The notes beneath the pieces were generated by a model. The model was not told where the DNA came from. It searched no databases and saw only the letters and a program-made list of their open reading frames with translations. The translations under genes were made by a program, and so were the position numbers. Positions 53,027-63,305 of a stretch of 64,000 bases of DNA are shown piece after piece. The stretch's first letter is position 1. Each line of letters begins with the position of its first letter. Source of the stretch: Sinotaia quadrata (taxonomy: Eukaryota > Mollusca > Gastropoda > Architaenioglossa > Viviparidae); assembly GCA_028829895.1 (NCBI GenBank), contig CM054181.1, forward strand, positions 1,925,001 through 1,989,000, given 5' to 3'.

Positions 53027-56000
53027 ATGGCCGAGCTAGTAAACATAAAGAAAGAACTCATGGCTATGGGCAGAGAATTCGGGTATGAGAAAGCCGAGTT
53101 AAAGAAATACGTGGATGAGGAGATAGCTAAATGGTATGTTGCGAAAGAAAATGAGGCGAAAGAGGCGAGAGAGTTAGAGGATAAGAAAAATGAGCTAGAA
53201 GAAAAGAGACAGGTAGCTAAGGATTTAGAGATGCAAACTTTGAGAGAGTTAGAGGAAAAAAGATCGAAAGAGGCGAGAGAGTTAGAGGAAAAAAGATCGA
53301 AAGAGGCGAGAGAGTTAGAGGAAAAAAGATCGAAAGAGGCGAGAGAGCTAGAGGAAAAAAGATCGAAAGAGGCTATAGAGCTAGAAGATAAGAGACAGTT
53401 AGCTAAACAGCTAGAGATGCAAAACCTGAGAGAGCTAGAGGAAAAAAGAGCGAAAGAGGCGAGAGATTTTAAAGAGAAAGAAATCCAAGATATGAGAGAA
53501 ATAGAGTTATTAAAGATTCAGTCAGCTAGGGATTTAGAAGATAAAAGGCAGGAAGTAGAAGAGAAAAAGCTTAAGTTAAAAGCTAGAGCACATCAGGAAC
53601 AGCTTGAATTAGCTAAGCAAGAGGTAACAGCTAGAGAGAAGTTGTTAGATGGGACTGCTAAGCAACAGGCCGAATTAAATAAACCCCGTACACGGCTAGC
53701 TTTCTTTAACCCTGAAGTCGAGACGATTGACGAGTTTTTGACACGCTTTGACAGTTTCATTGCCAACTTTAATTACACTGACATTGAAAAGAAACAACAA
53801 CTAGGTCAAATACTTCAAGGTGAAAGCTCGCGCGCATTTACTGATCTAACGCGCGATCCCGCTATTACTTATGCAGATCTCAAAACGGGTTTGATGCGTA
53901 CTTTTCAATGTACAGCAGAAGGCTTTAGAAAAATGTTTAGGAGGGCCATACCCAAAGCAAATGACACCATGCAAGCCTTCGGTACCCGGTTACGCCATTA
54001 TCTTGATAGATGGATTGATTTGACAGATATCCAGAAGACATATGAGGGCCTATTTGATTTGATATTAAGAGATCAATTTCTCCATATTGCTCCGCCTGCA
54101 ATGACGACATATTTGCAGCGAAATCCCCCGACTAACTTCTGTGATATGTTGAAGTTAGCAGACACGTATAATGATTACCCTGATCCGGTAATTACGAGGA
54201 GTGCGCCACGCCCTCCTCTTACAAATCGGCAGAAGTATACACCGAAATCGAACCGACCAATGACGAAATCGGAAAAACCCGAACCGGTACAGCGGACATA
54301 TACTAAGTCACAAGACGTACGACGTCACACCCGTGACTCCCCACCAATGACATGTTACACTTGCAAAGGGAAGGGGCATAGTTCTCAGAACTGTCCCAGT
54401 CCACGTGATGTAAAGGTATGCACTGAAACAGGTGCAACTCTAAAGACCCAACAGGCTACAGTAAACGGACAAAAAGTCAAAATACTGGTCGATACAGGCG
54501 CGTCCATAAGCTGCATAAATGCTAAACTTGTACGCCCTGAACAGTATCTAAGAGGTAGTGTCCGCATTCGATGTGTTATGGGACACCTTAGTACATGTCC
54601 AAGAGCCACTGTACATGTTACGTCACCCGTATTTTCCGGTACAGTCACCGCCGCAGTGATAAGAGACATGCAGTTCGGATTCATACTATCGCCCGGTCAG
54701 TGTGACGCACACACTGATGGCATCTATCCTGTTCTCCCCGTAACCACTAGAGCACAACGGGAACGTAGTAAACAAGGACCCCCAGCTCTAAAGATAGTCG
54801 AGAACACATTTCCGCAGTTGACCACAAGTCAACTCAGTCACCTGCAGCAGGAGGACAAAAGTTTGTCCTCAATGCTAAAGCTGGCACGGAAAAACACTAC
54901 TACGTCCAGCAAGTGCGCAACAATGACGTATTTCCTGAAGGACGGACTAGCGTTTCGGCGCACCGACTTTAAGGAAAATGATACTAGAAGCACCACGTGT
55001 TTATTTACCCCTACACCACTCAGACAGCTGATTCTTAGCTTTGCACACGACTCAATCATGTCCGGACATCAGGGCGCACGTCGCACTGAACAACGGATTC
55101 GCGAGGACTTTTTTTGGCCAGGCCTGAGTAGGGATGTTCGCTCGTACGTTCGTACATGTACGCAGTGTCAACAACATATCGACCGAGGGCGTGTCAGTCG
55201 AGTTCCCCTCGAGATAGTACCAACAGTAGAGGAACCATTCCTAAAAGTCGCAGTAGACATTATTGGCCCAATCATTTCCGCGGCCGAAGGAGGATATCGC
55301 TATATCCTAACAATCGTGGATTTTGCAACACGATATCCAGAAGCAGTCGCATTAAAGGGCATCACAGCAATAGAAGTCGCAGACGCTTTAATAGACGTAT
55401 TTTCTCGCACGGGCGTTCCCCGAGAGATATTGAGTGACCAGGGCACTCAATTCACCTCAGCAATGATGGCTGAAACAATGCGTCTACTGGCGTGTAAACA
55501 GTTGTTCTCATCACCATATCACGCTCAGTCTAATGGTGCCGTTGAACGTTTCAACGGTACGATAAAGAAAATGTTAATTAAAATGGCCTCGGAACAACCC
55601 GACCAGTGGCCACGTTTTCTAGCACCATTACTCTTCGCGTATCGCGAACTCCCACAAGAGAGTACGGGCTACTCACCGTTCCAACTACTATACGGCAGGC
55701 AACCTCGTGGTCCCCTTAAACTAATAAAAGAAACATGGGTCAAGGGAGACACTGTGACCGATGGTAAAGATGTTCACACGTACGTAGCCGAACTACGTCA
55801 ACGTCTGACCGAGACATGTCACTTAGCACAGGAAAACATTCGCGAAAAACAACCCCGATACAAGCGAAATTTTGACCGTACGGCTGTGGAACGTGACCTC
55901 GAACCAGGTCAGCTCGTGTTACTCTTGCGGCCCACGCATAACAACCGCATGCAAATGCACTGGCGTGGACCCTACCGCGTTATTAAGCGTGTGAAGCAGA

Positions 56001-57595
56001 ACGATTATAGCATACAGATAGGAAATAAGCAGAAAATCTATCACATAAATATGCTCAAGCGTTACTATGAACGCAGCGACGAACAGATACAAAACGTGAA
56101 TGTCGCACTGATACAATTGGAAGACTCCAATTTCAGAACAGACATGATGTCCGCCGAAACCACGCCTAACCCCGCAGTTACAGTCGATCAAGTCGATATT
56201 GACTCGAACTTAACTGTCGAACAGCGCGACGCAATGTCAGAACTCTTACACAGACATGCGCGCATATTCACCGACCAACCGGGCCACTCAGATTTGGTTG
56301 AACACCGCATCAAACTTTTAAGTGACAAACCGATACGCTTAAAACAGTACCCACAGAAATATGAGAGCACAAAGTACATAGCAGAACAGGTGCGTGAAAT
56401 GCAAGAACAGGGCGTGATTGAACAGTCAATCTCCCCATATTCATCACCGGTCGTCTTAGTTAAAAAGAAAGACGGTACGCTTCGTTTTTGTGTGGACTAC
56501 AGACAGTTAAATGAGATAACTGAATTCGATGCGGAACCTATTCCAAATCAGGACGAATTATTCGCAAAACTAACTAAGGCACATTACTTTTCGAAGTTTG
56601 ACATGTGCAAAGGGTACTGGCAACTGTCAGTTGCTATTGACGACAGACCAAAAACAGCCTTTCCAACCCCGTTAGGCTTATTTCAGTTTTGCCGACTACC
56701 GTTCGGACTAGCGAACGCACCCGCAACATTTGCGCGCTTCATGCGAAAATTACCGTTAGAGAGCGTTGACGCATTGAATTTCTTTGATGACATTCTGGTA
56801 GCAACAGGAACATGGGACCAACATTTATCTTCAGTGGGTGGTCTACTTGACATTCTCGAGCGCCATAAATTGACCGTGAAACCCACCAAAGTACGCGCGG
56901 GCTTTCGGGAGATTGAGTTTCTTGGCCATATCATAAGTGACGGACAAATAGGCCCAAATCTAGACTTGACTGCAGCCATTCGTGACATGACCTTACCGAC
57001 TACAAAGAAACAGGTCAGGGCAGTTTTGGGGCTAGTGGGGTACTACCGAAAATTTGTCCCAAACTTCAGTACGCTTCTTAAACCACTGACGGACTTAACT
57101 GGAAACAAACAACCCACGAAAATACGATGGACGGCAGAGTGTAGCACCGCCCTCGAAAAAGTGAAGGACATCTTGACCAGTAAACCCGTCCTACAGTTAC
57201 CAGACTTTGACAAAAGATTTATTGTCAGGACCGACGCATCAGACGAAGGCCTCGGTGCCATACTTCTCCAAGAGACAGATGACGAATACCTACCGGTAGC
57301 ATACGCTTCTAAGAAACTGTTAGATCGTGAGACACGGTATTCTACGATTGAAAAAGAGTGCTTAGCAATCGTATGGGCACTCAAGAAATTTAGTGCTTAT
57401 CTGTACTCTAAACCATTCATCCTGCAGTGCGATCATAAGCCGCTGACATATCTGCGCACTAGCATGTATGATAACGCTAGGCTAACTAGATGGACACTCC
57501 TGCTACAGGAGTATAGCTTCGTTGTCGAACACATCGCGGGCCGAGAAAATTCGGGTGCCGATGCATTATCCCGGCATGCCATAACCGCGATATAA
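53027..57595 (+). CDS. Gag-Pol polyprotein of Gmr1-like retrotransposon (1522 aa)
   Basis: A single intact frame. Residues 20-215 are a highly charged coiled coil including four exact 11-residue repeats (73-116). Residues 220-400 are the Gag capsid, with a SCAN-like stretch at about 298-381. A CCHC zinc knuckle follows (C443, C446, H451, C456), then an aspartic protease with DTGA at 489-492. Integrase comes next: zinc site H674, H681, C711, C714; catalytic D744, D804, E840 (35 residues between the last two); GPY motif at 981-983. Reverse transcriptase follows, with D1192 and FFDD at 1252-1255, then RNase H (D1403, E1444, D1469, D1512). Start at 53027: A at -3 and G at +4. All catalytic residues are present, with no stop or frameshift. 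There is no chromodomain and no envelope. Gag and Pol are fused in frame, so no frameshift site is needed. Confidence 0.96.
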   Translation: MAELVNIKKELMAMGREFGYEKAELKKYVDEEIAKWYVAKENEAKEARELEDKKNELEEKRQVAKDLEMQTLRELEEKRSKEARELEEKRSKEARELEEKRSKEARELEEKRSKEAIELEDKRQLAKQLEMQNLRELEEKRAKEARDFKEKEIQDMREIELLKIQSARDLEDKRQEVEEKKLKLKARAHQEQLELAKQEVTAREKLLDGTAKQQAELNKPRTRLAFFNPEVETIDEFLTRFDSFIANFNYTDIEKKQQLGQILQGESSRAFTDLTRDPAITYADLKTGLMRTFQCTAEGFRKMFRRAIPKANDTMQAFGTRLRHYLDRWIDLTDIQKTYEGLFDLILRDQFLHIAPPAMTTYLQRNPPTNFCDMLKLADTYNDYPDPVITRSAPRPPLTNRQKYTPKSNRPMTKSEKPEPVQRTYTKSQDVRRHTRDSPPMTCYTCKGKGHSSQNCPSPRDVKVCTETGATLKTQQATVNGQKVKILVDTGASISCINAKLVRPEQYLRGSVRIRCVMGHLSTCPRATVHVTSPVFSGTVTAAVIRDMQFGFILSPGQCDAHTDGIYPVLPVTTRAQRERSKQGPPALKIVENTFPQLTTSQLSHLQQEDKSLSSMLKLARKNTTTSSKCATMTYFLKDGLAFRRTDFKENDTRSTTCLFTPTPLRQLILSFAHDSIMSGHQGARRTEQRIREDFFWPGLSRDVRSYVRTCTQCQQHIDRGRVSRVPLEIVPTVEEPFLKVAVDIIGPIISAAEGGYRYILTIVDFATRYPEAVALKGITAIEVADALIDVFSRTGVPREILSDQGTQFTSAMMAETMRLLACKQLFSSPYHAQSNGAVERFNGTIKKMLIKMASEQPDQWPRFLAPLLFAYRELPQESTGYSPFQLLYGRQPRGPLKLIKETWVKGDTVTDGKDVHTYVAELRQRLTETCHLAQENIREKQPRYKRNFDRTAVERDLEPGQLVLLLRPTHNNRMQMHWRGPYRVIKRVKQNDYSIQIGNKQKIYHINMLKRYYERSDEQIQNVNVALIQLEDSNFRTDMMSAETTPNPAVTVDQVDIDSNLTVEQRDAMSELLHRHARIFTDQPGHSDLVEHRIKLLSDKPIRLKQYPQKYESTKYIAEQVREMQEQGVIEQSISPYSSPVVLVKKKDGTLRFCVDYRQLNEITEFDAEPIPNQDELFAKLTKAHYFSKFDMCKGYWQLSVAIDDRPKTAFPTPLGLFQFCRLPFGLANAPATFARFMRKLPLESVDALNFFDDILVATGTWDQHLSSVGGLLDILERHKLTVKPTKVRAGFREIEFLGHIISDGQIGPNLDLTAAIRDMTLPTTKKQVRAVLGLVGYYRKFVPNFSTLLKPLTDLTGNKQPTKIRWTAECSTALEKVKDILTSKPVLQLPDFDKRFIVRTDASDEGLGAILLQETDDEYLPVAYASKKLLDRETRYSTIEKECLAIVWALKKFSAYLYSKPFILQCDHKPLTYLRTSMYDNARLTRWTLLLQEYSFVVEHIAGRENSGADALSRHAITAI
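53243..53374 (+). repeat. 33-bp coding repeat in gag, 4 copies
   Basis: Encodes RELEEKRSKEA four times (residues 73-116), followed by a diverged fifth copy. The repeats are almost identical at the DNA level, so the expansion is recent. It keeps the coiled-coil frame. Confidence 0.95.
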
Positions 57596-57606
57596 ACAAG
57601 AGAGAG

Positions 57607-57651
57607 GATAGTCTCTCCACAGATGCGCATATAATTCCTGTGGGGACTATC
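57607..57651 (+). other. hairpin downstream of gag-pol
   Basis: GATAGTC (57607-57613) pairs with GACTATC (57645-57651), and CCACAG (57617-57622) pairs with CTGTGG (57638-57643). The loop has 15 nt, with a small asymmetric internal loop. The role is unknown. Confidence 0.75.
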
Positions 57652-57657
57652 GTGTGA

Positions 57658-57663
57658 AATAAA
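57658..57663 (+). terminator. AATAAA between the stop codon and the 3' LTR
   Basis: A canonical hexamer just after the hairpin and before the polypurine tract. If used it would cut the transcript before the LTR, so the element may suppress it or use it for a subgenomic RNA. Confidence 0.35.
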
Positions 57664-57713
57664 ATTATTTTTGTTCCTATTTGATTTCCACTCTGTGAGC
57701 TCCAATCAATTTT

Positions 57714-57723
57714 AAGAAGGGGG
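57714..57723 (+). other. polypurine tract
   Basis: AAGAAGGGGG lies one base before the 3' LTR start, where plus-strand priming would occur. Confidence 0.88.
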
Positions 57724-57724
57724 T

Positions 57725-59460
57725 TGTCACAGGAAATGAGGGACCGAAATTATATTTTATTTCATTTTAAAAAAAAAAACGCTAACAAAACTAATTGAAG
57801 TAATCCGAGTTTCGTTATTTTTCGTATTTAGCATGTAACTTCCAGTAACGGTCACCTAAGATCTCTTTAGTAGACAGACGTTCGTGACGCAGTGTGTGTT
57901 AATATATCATATTGAATATATGTATTAGTTTATGAAGAATATGTATATTAAATAAATTGGGACAACTGCGCAATACCGTCACATGTTGTTGACGAGTGAA
58001 ATGGCCAGTGCGCATTAGAATTGACCACAGAAAAGCGTGCATCACGATTACCACTATATATCCAAGGCAAAAATCATGTCACAGGACATAGCTTCTGGAA
58101 GTTTTGGAGACCTTCAGTAAAGCTATATAAGAGGCGAAATGAAGACTTTTATTCTGAATGTTGAAAACGTCGATTCGTCTGAAGCCAGTCTAACTTCACG
58201 TATGAATTATCTCATGTACAGAGATTTCATAAAGGAAAGCTGCAATAATCTCTTTCCATCCGTTTTCCATCTGTCTGATGCCATATATTGAGTAACGAGG
58301 CAAAATTACTCAGTATAATTGTTGGCAAAGTGGAAAGTTCACTGTCCAAAGAAAACCCGATGCATGCGACGCTGGTTGTATGCAGCTAACGACACGAGGG
58401 ACCAACTTGTTCTTCCCCCTGTCTGAGTTCGTTTTGGCAGTCTATCCCGCGAATTGAGAGGCTAGCACCGTGATCGTCTCACAGACAATCCGGAGTTCTA
58501 CACTCAATGTAATGCGACGACACATCCCACTGGACGACTCTACCCGATAATGCTAAACGTCGTTGGGGGGTCCGTTTCCACGACAACCGGTACAACGATA
58601 ATTATCGAGGCTGACAACAGTCAGCTAAATTTCAGATTTCTCCCCAGTGATAATCTGAAAGTGGTGCCTAGATTCTGCAGAATCTTCACCTGTAATGCGA
58701 CGCCTCCATTGCGTCGATCTTCACTTTGAAGTGCCGCTTATAAGTGACGTGTGAGATTACGTCATCTCCTTGGAACTCTGACATTAATAGTGAGTAATAA
58801 TTAGCACGGCTAACGCGCACATACTTAACCCTAGGACTCAAGAAAATGAACACTATTATATCGTTTGCAAAATAAGAACTCTAATGTTAAAAGTAATGCT
58901 TATTTTACATGTGAACTGTTGTTAAAGCGGCCCCATTTGCCGCATAAGAATTGTGTAATTAACCTTTATTTTATATTTTGAATTTCATCATTTTCATCTC
59001 CCCTTATTTCCCACAGAGTGTATGACATTGGAAAGTTGAATGAATGATTAATCACTGTGCGAAAGAGTAGTGCCCCTTTTAAATCGGGAAATAAATAACC
59101 TGATTTAAACATCTTTCAACTCTCTTGTTATTCATAGTTTTTGAGAGGGACGAAAGAATTTGTACTATTGTTTTGCACCGTTCGTCTGTTCGTCCATTTA
59201 TTCACATTTATGATACACACTCACAACACACACCGCCAATAAAACGTTCCTTGGCATGACATTAATAAAGTGGGCCCCACCCAAACATCAATGGAGTATG
59301 TCATGTGTGTCTATGTAACAACTTGACGCGACGTAGTACTGGCATACGTCACCGGGCTTTTCTTGGAGGTGCACCGGAGCAGGCCAAAATTAGACTTCAC
59401 CCCTTGCATCTCTAACTTCAGCTCGAGGTCGGCTTGTAACGAGCCGCCCGTTTTGTGACA
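57725..59460 (+). repeat. 3' LTR (1736 bp)
   Basis: Identical to the 5' LTR apart from two transitions, at an exact offset of 6900 bp. It starts TGTCACA and ends TGTGACA. Confidence 0.97.
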
Positions 59461-59465
59461 TCCCC
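59461..59465 (+). repeat. target site duplication, right copy (TCCCC)
   Basis: Matches 50820-50824. The uninterrupted target site would have read ttcttgTCCCCcacc. Confidence 0.92.
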
Positions 59466-59545
59466 CACCAAAGATATCATTTATATTAAATGCACGTCTG
59501 CGTGCACAGCAAATTTTTTTTTTTAATGGGTCGTGCGTCAGGTTT

Positions 59546-59921
59546 TGTAGTGCGAACTTAGCAATCTTAGTAAGACAATAATAACAGTCGTTTGTAGTGC
59601 GAACTTAGCAATCTTACTAAGACAATAATAACAGTCGTTTGTAGTGCGAACTTAGCAATCTTAGTAAGACAATAATAACAGTCGTTTGTAGTGCGAACTT
59701 AGCAATCTTAGTAAGACAATAATAACAGTCGTTTGTAGTGCGAACTTAGCAATCTTAGTAAGACAATAATAACAGTCGTTTTAGTGCGAACTTAGCAATC
59801 TTAGTAAGACAATAATAACAGTCGTTTGTAGTGCGAACTTAGCAATCTTAGTAAGACAATAATAACAGTCGTTTGTAGTGCGAACTTAGCAATCTTAGTA
59901 AGACAATAATAACAGTCGTTC
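59546..59921. repeat. minisatellite, 47-bp unit, 8 copies
   Basis: Units contain gtagtgcgaacttagcaatc and aagacaataataacagtcgt, nearly identical. One copy lacks gt at its start. Confidence 0.98.
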
Positions 59922-59927
59922 AAGAGT

Positions 59928-60056
59928 TTCACAGGAAATATTCCAGTACATTATCATAATTCCTTATGACTTCCGTAATCTAAAACCACACACAGGAAAT
60001 ATTCCAGTACATTATCATAATTCCTTATGACTCCCGTAATCTAAAACCACATACAG
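59928..60056. repeat. duplication, 62-bp unit, 2 copies
   Basis: Both copies contain aggaaatattccagtacatt and cgtaatctaaaaccaca. Confidence 0.95.
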
Positions 60057-60183
60057 GAACTATTGTCTCTCCAAGGATAACTTTAAGCGCATTTTAGAGC
60101 AAATCTTACATTTATAGTTATACAGTGGTGGCTTAAAAATTAAAAAACAAAAGATATCTTCGCTTTTTTACGCTTCACTGTTT

Positions 60184-61160
60184 TAGCCTTAACTATCTGT
60201 CTGGTTTCAGCTCCAAGTATCTGTCTGGTTCTACCCTTAACTATATGTCTGGTTTCAGCTCCAAGTATCTGTCTGGTTCTAGCCTTAACCATCTGTCTGG
60301 TTTCAGCTCCAAGTATCTGTCTGGTTTTAGCTTTATCTATATGTCTGGTTTCAGCTCCAAGTGTCTGTCTGGTTTTAGCCAACTATCTGTCTGGTTTCAG
60401 CTCCAAGTATCTGTCTGGTTTTAGCTTTAACTATATGTCTGGTTTCAGCTCCAAGTATCTGTCTGGTTTTAGCCTTAACTATATGTCTGGTTTCAGCTCC
60501 AAGTACCTGTCTGGTTCTAGCCTTAGTATATGTCTGTTTTCAGCTCCAAGTGTAGGTCTGGTTTTAGCCTTAACTATATGTCTGTTTTCAGCTCCAAGTA
60601 CCTGTCTAGTTTTAGCCTTAACTATATGTCTGGTTTCAGCTCCTAATACCTGTCTGAATCTAGCTTTAAATATCCTTCTGGTTTCAGCTCAGAGTACCTG
60701 TCTGGTTTTAGCATTGTCTGGTTTCAGCTCCAAATACGTGTCAGGTTTTAACTATCTGTCTGGTTTCAGCTCCAACTACCTGTCTGATTTAAGATTTAAC
60801 TATCAGTTTGGTTCCAGCTCCATCTACCTGTCTGATTTAAGATTTAACTATCAGTTTGGTTTCAGCCCCAACTGCCAGTCTGGTTTTAATCTTAAAAAAA
60901 AGTCAGGTTTCAGCTCCAACTACCTGTCTGGTTTAAGTCTTAACTAACTGTCTGGTTTCAGCTCAAACTACTTGTCTGGTTTCAGTTGAAACTACATGTC
61001 TGGTTTTAAACTTAACAATCTGTCTTGTTTCAGTTGAAACCACATGTCTGGTTTTAAACGTAACAATCTGTCTTGTTTCAGTTGAAACCACATGTCTGGT
61101 TTTAAACGTAAAATTTGTCTTGTTTCAGTTGAAACCACATGTCTGGTTTTAAACGTAACA
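60184..61160. repeat. composite minisatellite, about 46-48-bp unit, about 20 copies
   Basis: Each unit is made of two related halves, gtctggtttcagctccaagt and gtctggttttagccttaact, so an older unit of about 24 bp was doubled and then amplified. Units decay towards the right, where cttgtttcagttgaaaccac dominates. Confidence 0.93.
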
Positions 61161-61208
61161 AAATTCGAAAACTTTCATCAGTTCAACAAAGTAACAATAA
61201 TCGTGCAT

Positions 61209-61525
61209 CACAGATTCTATCCATTAAAAATGTCTTCAGTACAATGAGTTGACACTATGTTTGACAGATTCTATCCATTAAAAATGTCTTCAGTACAATG
61301 AGTTGACACTATGTTTGACAGATTCTATCCATTAAAAATGTCTTCAGTACAATGAGTTGACACTATGTTTGACAGATTCTATCCATTAAAAATGTCTTCA
61401 GTACAATGAGTTGACACTATGTTTGACAGATTCTATCCATTAAAAATGTCTTCAGTACAATGAGTTGACACTATGTTTGACAGATTCTATCCATTAAAAA
61501 TGTCTTCAGTACAATGAGTTGACAG
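61209..61525. repeat. minisatellite, 54-bp unit, 6 copies
   Basis: Units contain acagattctatccattaaaa and tcttcagtacaatgagttga, almost without variation. Confidence 0.98.
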
Positions 61526-62039
61526 AAGACTACACCAGTGACGACACGTTTTGGTGAAAACGTCCTCCATTAACGTCAGAGTAGTGCGTTACTATGGCGC
61601 CCACCCCCTTGGCTGTTCTGTACAATCTACATGGGACACTCCGGCCCATATGAAAACAGCCAGACGCGTAATTTATTGCAAATTAAATGCATACTCTCAG
61701 CTGTTGTCCACCCTTCACTTTTTTCTTGTTTTTTTTTTCTCTTCATCTGCACGTAAATGTTTAGACTAGTATAATCAACTACGTAGATGAGAATAATATA
61801 GTTATCGATCTGAAATCTCCAGAGTGAAAATATACTGCCCACATTTGAGAGTTAACAGCTGGTGGAGGCGCACTTGGGTTGCGTGCTCAGCAGAAAATGT
61901 TTGAGGTGGGATTTTTCCCCTCCCGACAGCACTCATGCCTTTGCGAACGGAAACTATAAATGCGCATGCTCGTAATTATGTATGTATATGCCACACTTTT
62001 TAATGGTTATGATTATTATTTAATCATTAATCATTACAA
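61526..62039. other. unique sequence, no gene supported
   Basis: Short open frames on both strands (61551-61842) overlap and lack motifs. Confidence 0.45.
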
Positions 62040-62610
62040 GGGATGAGAATCTTAATTTATGTTATTAATAATTCTCCAAAAGATACCACTCATCTCTCTC
62101 ACTTGGCGGATATGCGGGCGCTGTAAATATTTTCTCTCTTCCACAACATTAAAGACAAACATTTATCGTCACATAATATTTCTGTATGCGGATAACTTCT
62201 TACCAAAGGAGAAGAAAAATCCGTCTTTTAATCTATATTTACTGAGCCCCAATCCACACACTTTCTCCTCCAACATATGGTATCAATATGTGTAAGAAGG
62301 TCAATACATTTTAAAATAAATTTATTAAATCAAAAATAAAATATACATATAACAAATACAATGAAAAATATTAATTGACATCAATATTTTCATGAAACGA
62401 TGTTAGAATAAATTCAATATCTATACAGTCTTATATCCTAACAAAAATTCAGCAGATAAGTCTCAATATAAATCGCAGGATCATTCTTATCAGAGATCAG
62501 AAATGAGTAATGAGATTATAATGGTAATAGCATGTACATAACATTGTCCAGACAATTGCCGCAATAGTATTTTGTAACAGTCACAAGTTCATTTTCAAAA
62601 ATGTACTGTC
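62040..62610 (+). mobile_element. dispersed repeat family 1, copy E (5' part)
   Basis: Aligns with the 5' third of copies B and C through gaatcttaatttatgttatt, tctctcacttggcggatat, ataacttcttaccaaaggag and aaatttattaaatcaa. Similarity stops near 62610. Confidence 0.75.
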
Positions 62611-62659
62611 AGTTCCACATGTTTCTCTTGTATGTTTTAGAACACTGATGAGCCACTAA

Positions 62660-62785
62660 TCTCTCAAGGCTAATCTGGCACTCCTTCACCATATTAATTC
62701 CCTCAAGGCTAATCTGGCACTCCTTCACCATATTAATTCCCTCAAGGCTAATCTGGCACTCCTTCATCGTATTAGTTCCATCAAG
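62660..62785. repeat. minisatellite, 39-bp unit, 3 copies
   Basis: Units contain ctcaaggctaatctggcact and ccttcaccatattaattc. Confidence 0.95.
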
Positions 62786-62849
62786 CAAAACAATGTAGCA
62801 ATTTCCAGTAATTTCCTTGTACCAGGAATTCCACGTTGTAGTAGAGCAT

Positions 62850-63085
62850 AATTTGCCATAGTGCAGTGTATCTTTACACCTACCCACTGTTGGTAAATAA
62901 TTATAATTCTCATGTCTACCTTGATCATGGAGGTTTATAAATCAGTAAACCAGAAGATTCCGGTAAAAAACTAAAAGGCTGCTTCTTCCCTGTAAAATAT
63001 AATCTGGGAACAAATGCTAAGTTTAAAGTTTATTCATCTCTAACTTCATTCTTTCTTACAGTTTCTTGTAACAGTATTTATTTAT
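62850..63085 (+). mobile_element. dispersed repeat family 2, copy 2
   Basis: Aligns with 31060-31470 through tcatgtctacc, gaggtttataaatcagtaaa, ccctgtaaaatataat and tttcttgtaacagtattt. It is single-copy here where the other element carries a three-fold internal repeat. Confidence 0.68.
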
Positions 63086-63305
63086 TTATATTTGTATATA
63101 GATATGTTAATATATATATTTGTATGTAGATATGTATAAATATATTTGTATGTAATGTATATTTGTAGATATGTATAAATATATGTGTATGTAATGTATA
63201 TTTGTATGTAGATATGTATAAATATATTTGTATGCAATGTATATTTGTAGATATGTATAAATATATTTGTAGATATGTATAAATATATTTGTATGTATGT
63301 ATGCA
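63083..63305. repeat. AT-rich minisatellite, 19-28-bp units, about 10 copies
   Basis: Units are built from tatttgtatgtagatatgta and taaata blocks of varying length. Confidence 0.92.

Larger units (their letters stand above)
50825..59460 (+). mobile_element. complete Gmr1-like Ty3/gypsy LTR retrotransposon (8636 bp)
   Basis: Two 1736-bp LTRs flank a 5164-bp interior with a primer-binding region, one uninterrupted gag-pol frame, a polypurine tract and a TCCCC target duplication. The LTRs differ at only two positions (51372 C versus 58272 T; 52456 A versus 59356 G), so insertion was recent. Pol is ordered protease, integrase, reverse transcriptase, RNase H. That is copia-like order on a gypsy-type polymerase and integrase, which defines the Gmr1-like group. 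No envelope frame is present. The element looks structurally intact. It sits between unrelated minisatellites, not within a gene. Confidence 0.96.

Noticed and set aside
54385..57705. Antisense open frames across the retrotransposon
   Set aside because: They are shadows of the gag-pol frame on the opposite strand and carry no motif of their own.
57596..57724. Envelope gene downstream of pol
   Set aside because: Only 129 bp separate the stop codon from the 3' LTR, so there is no room for an envelope frame.
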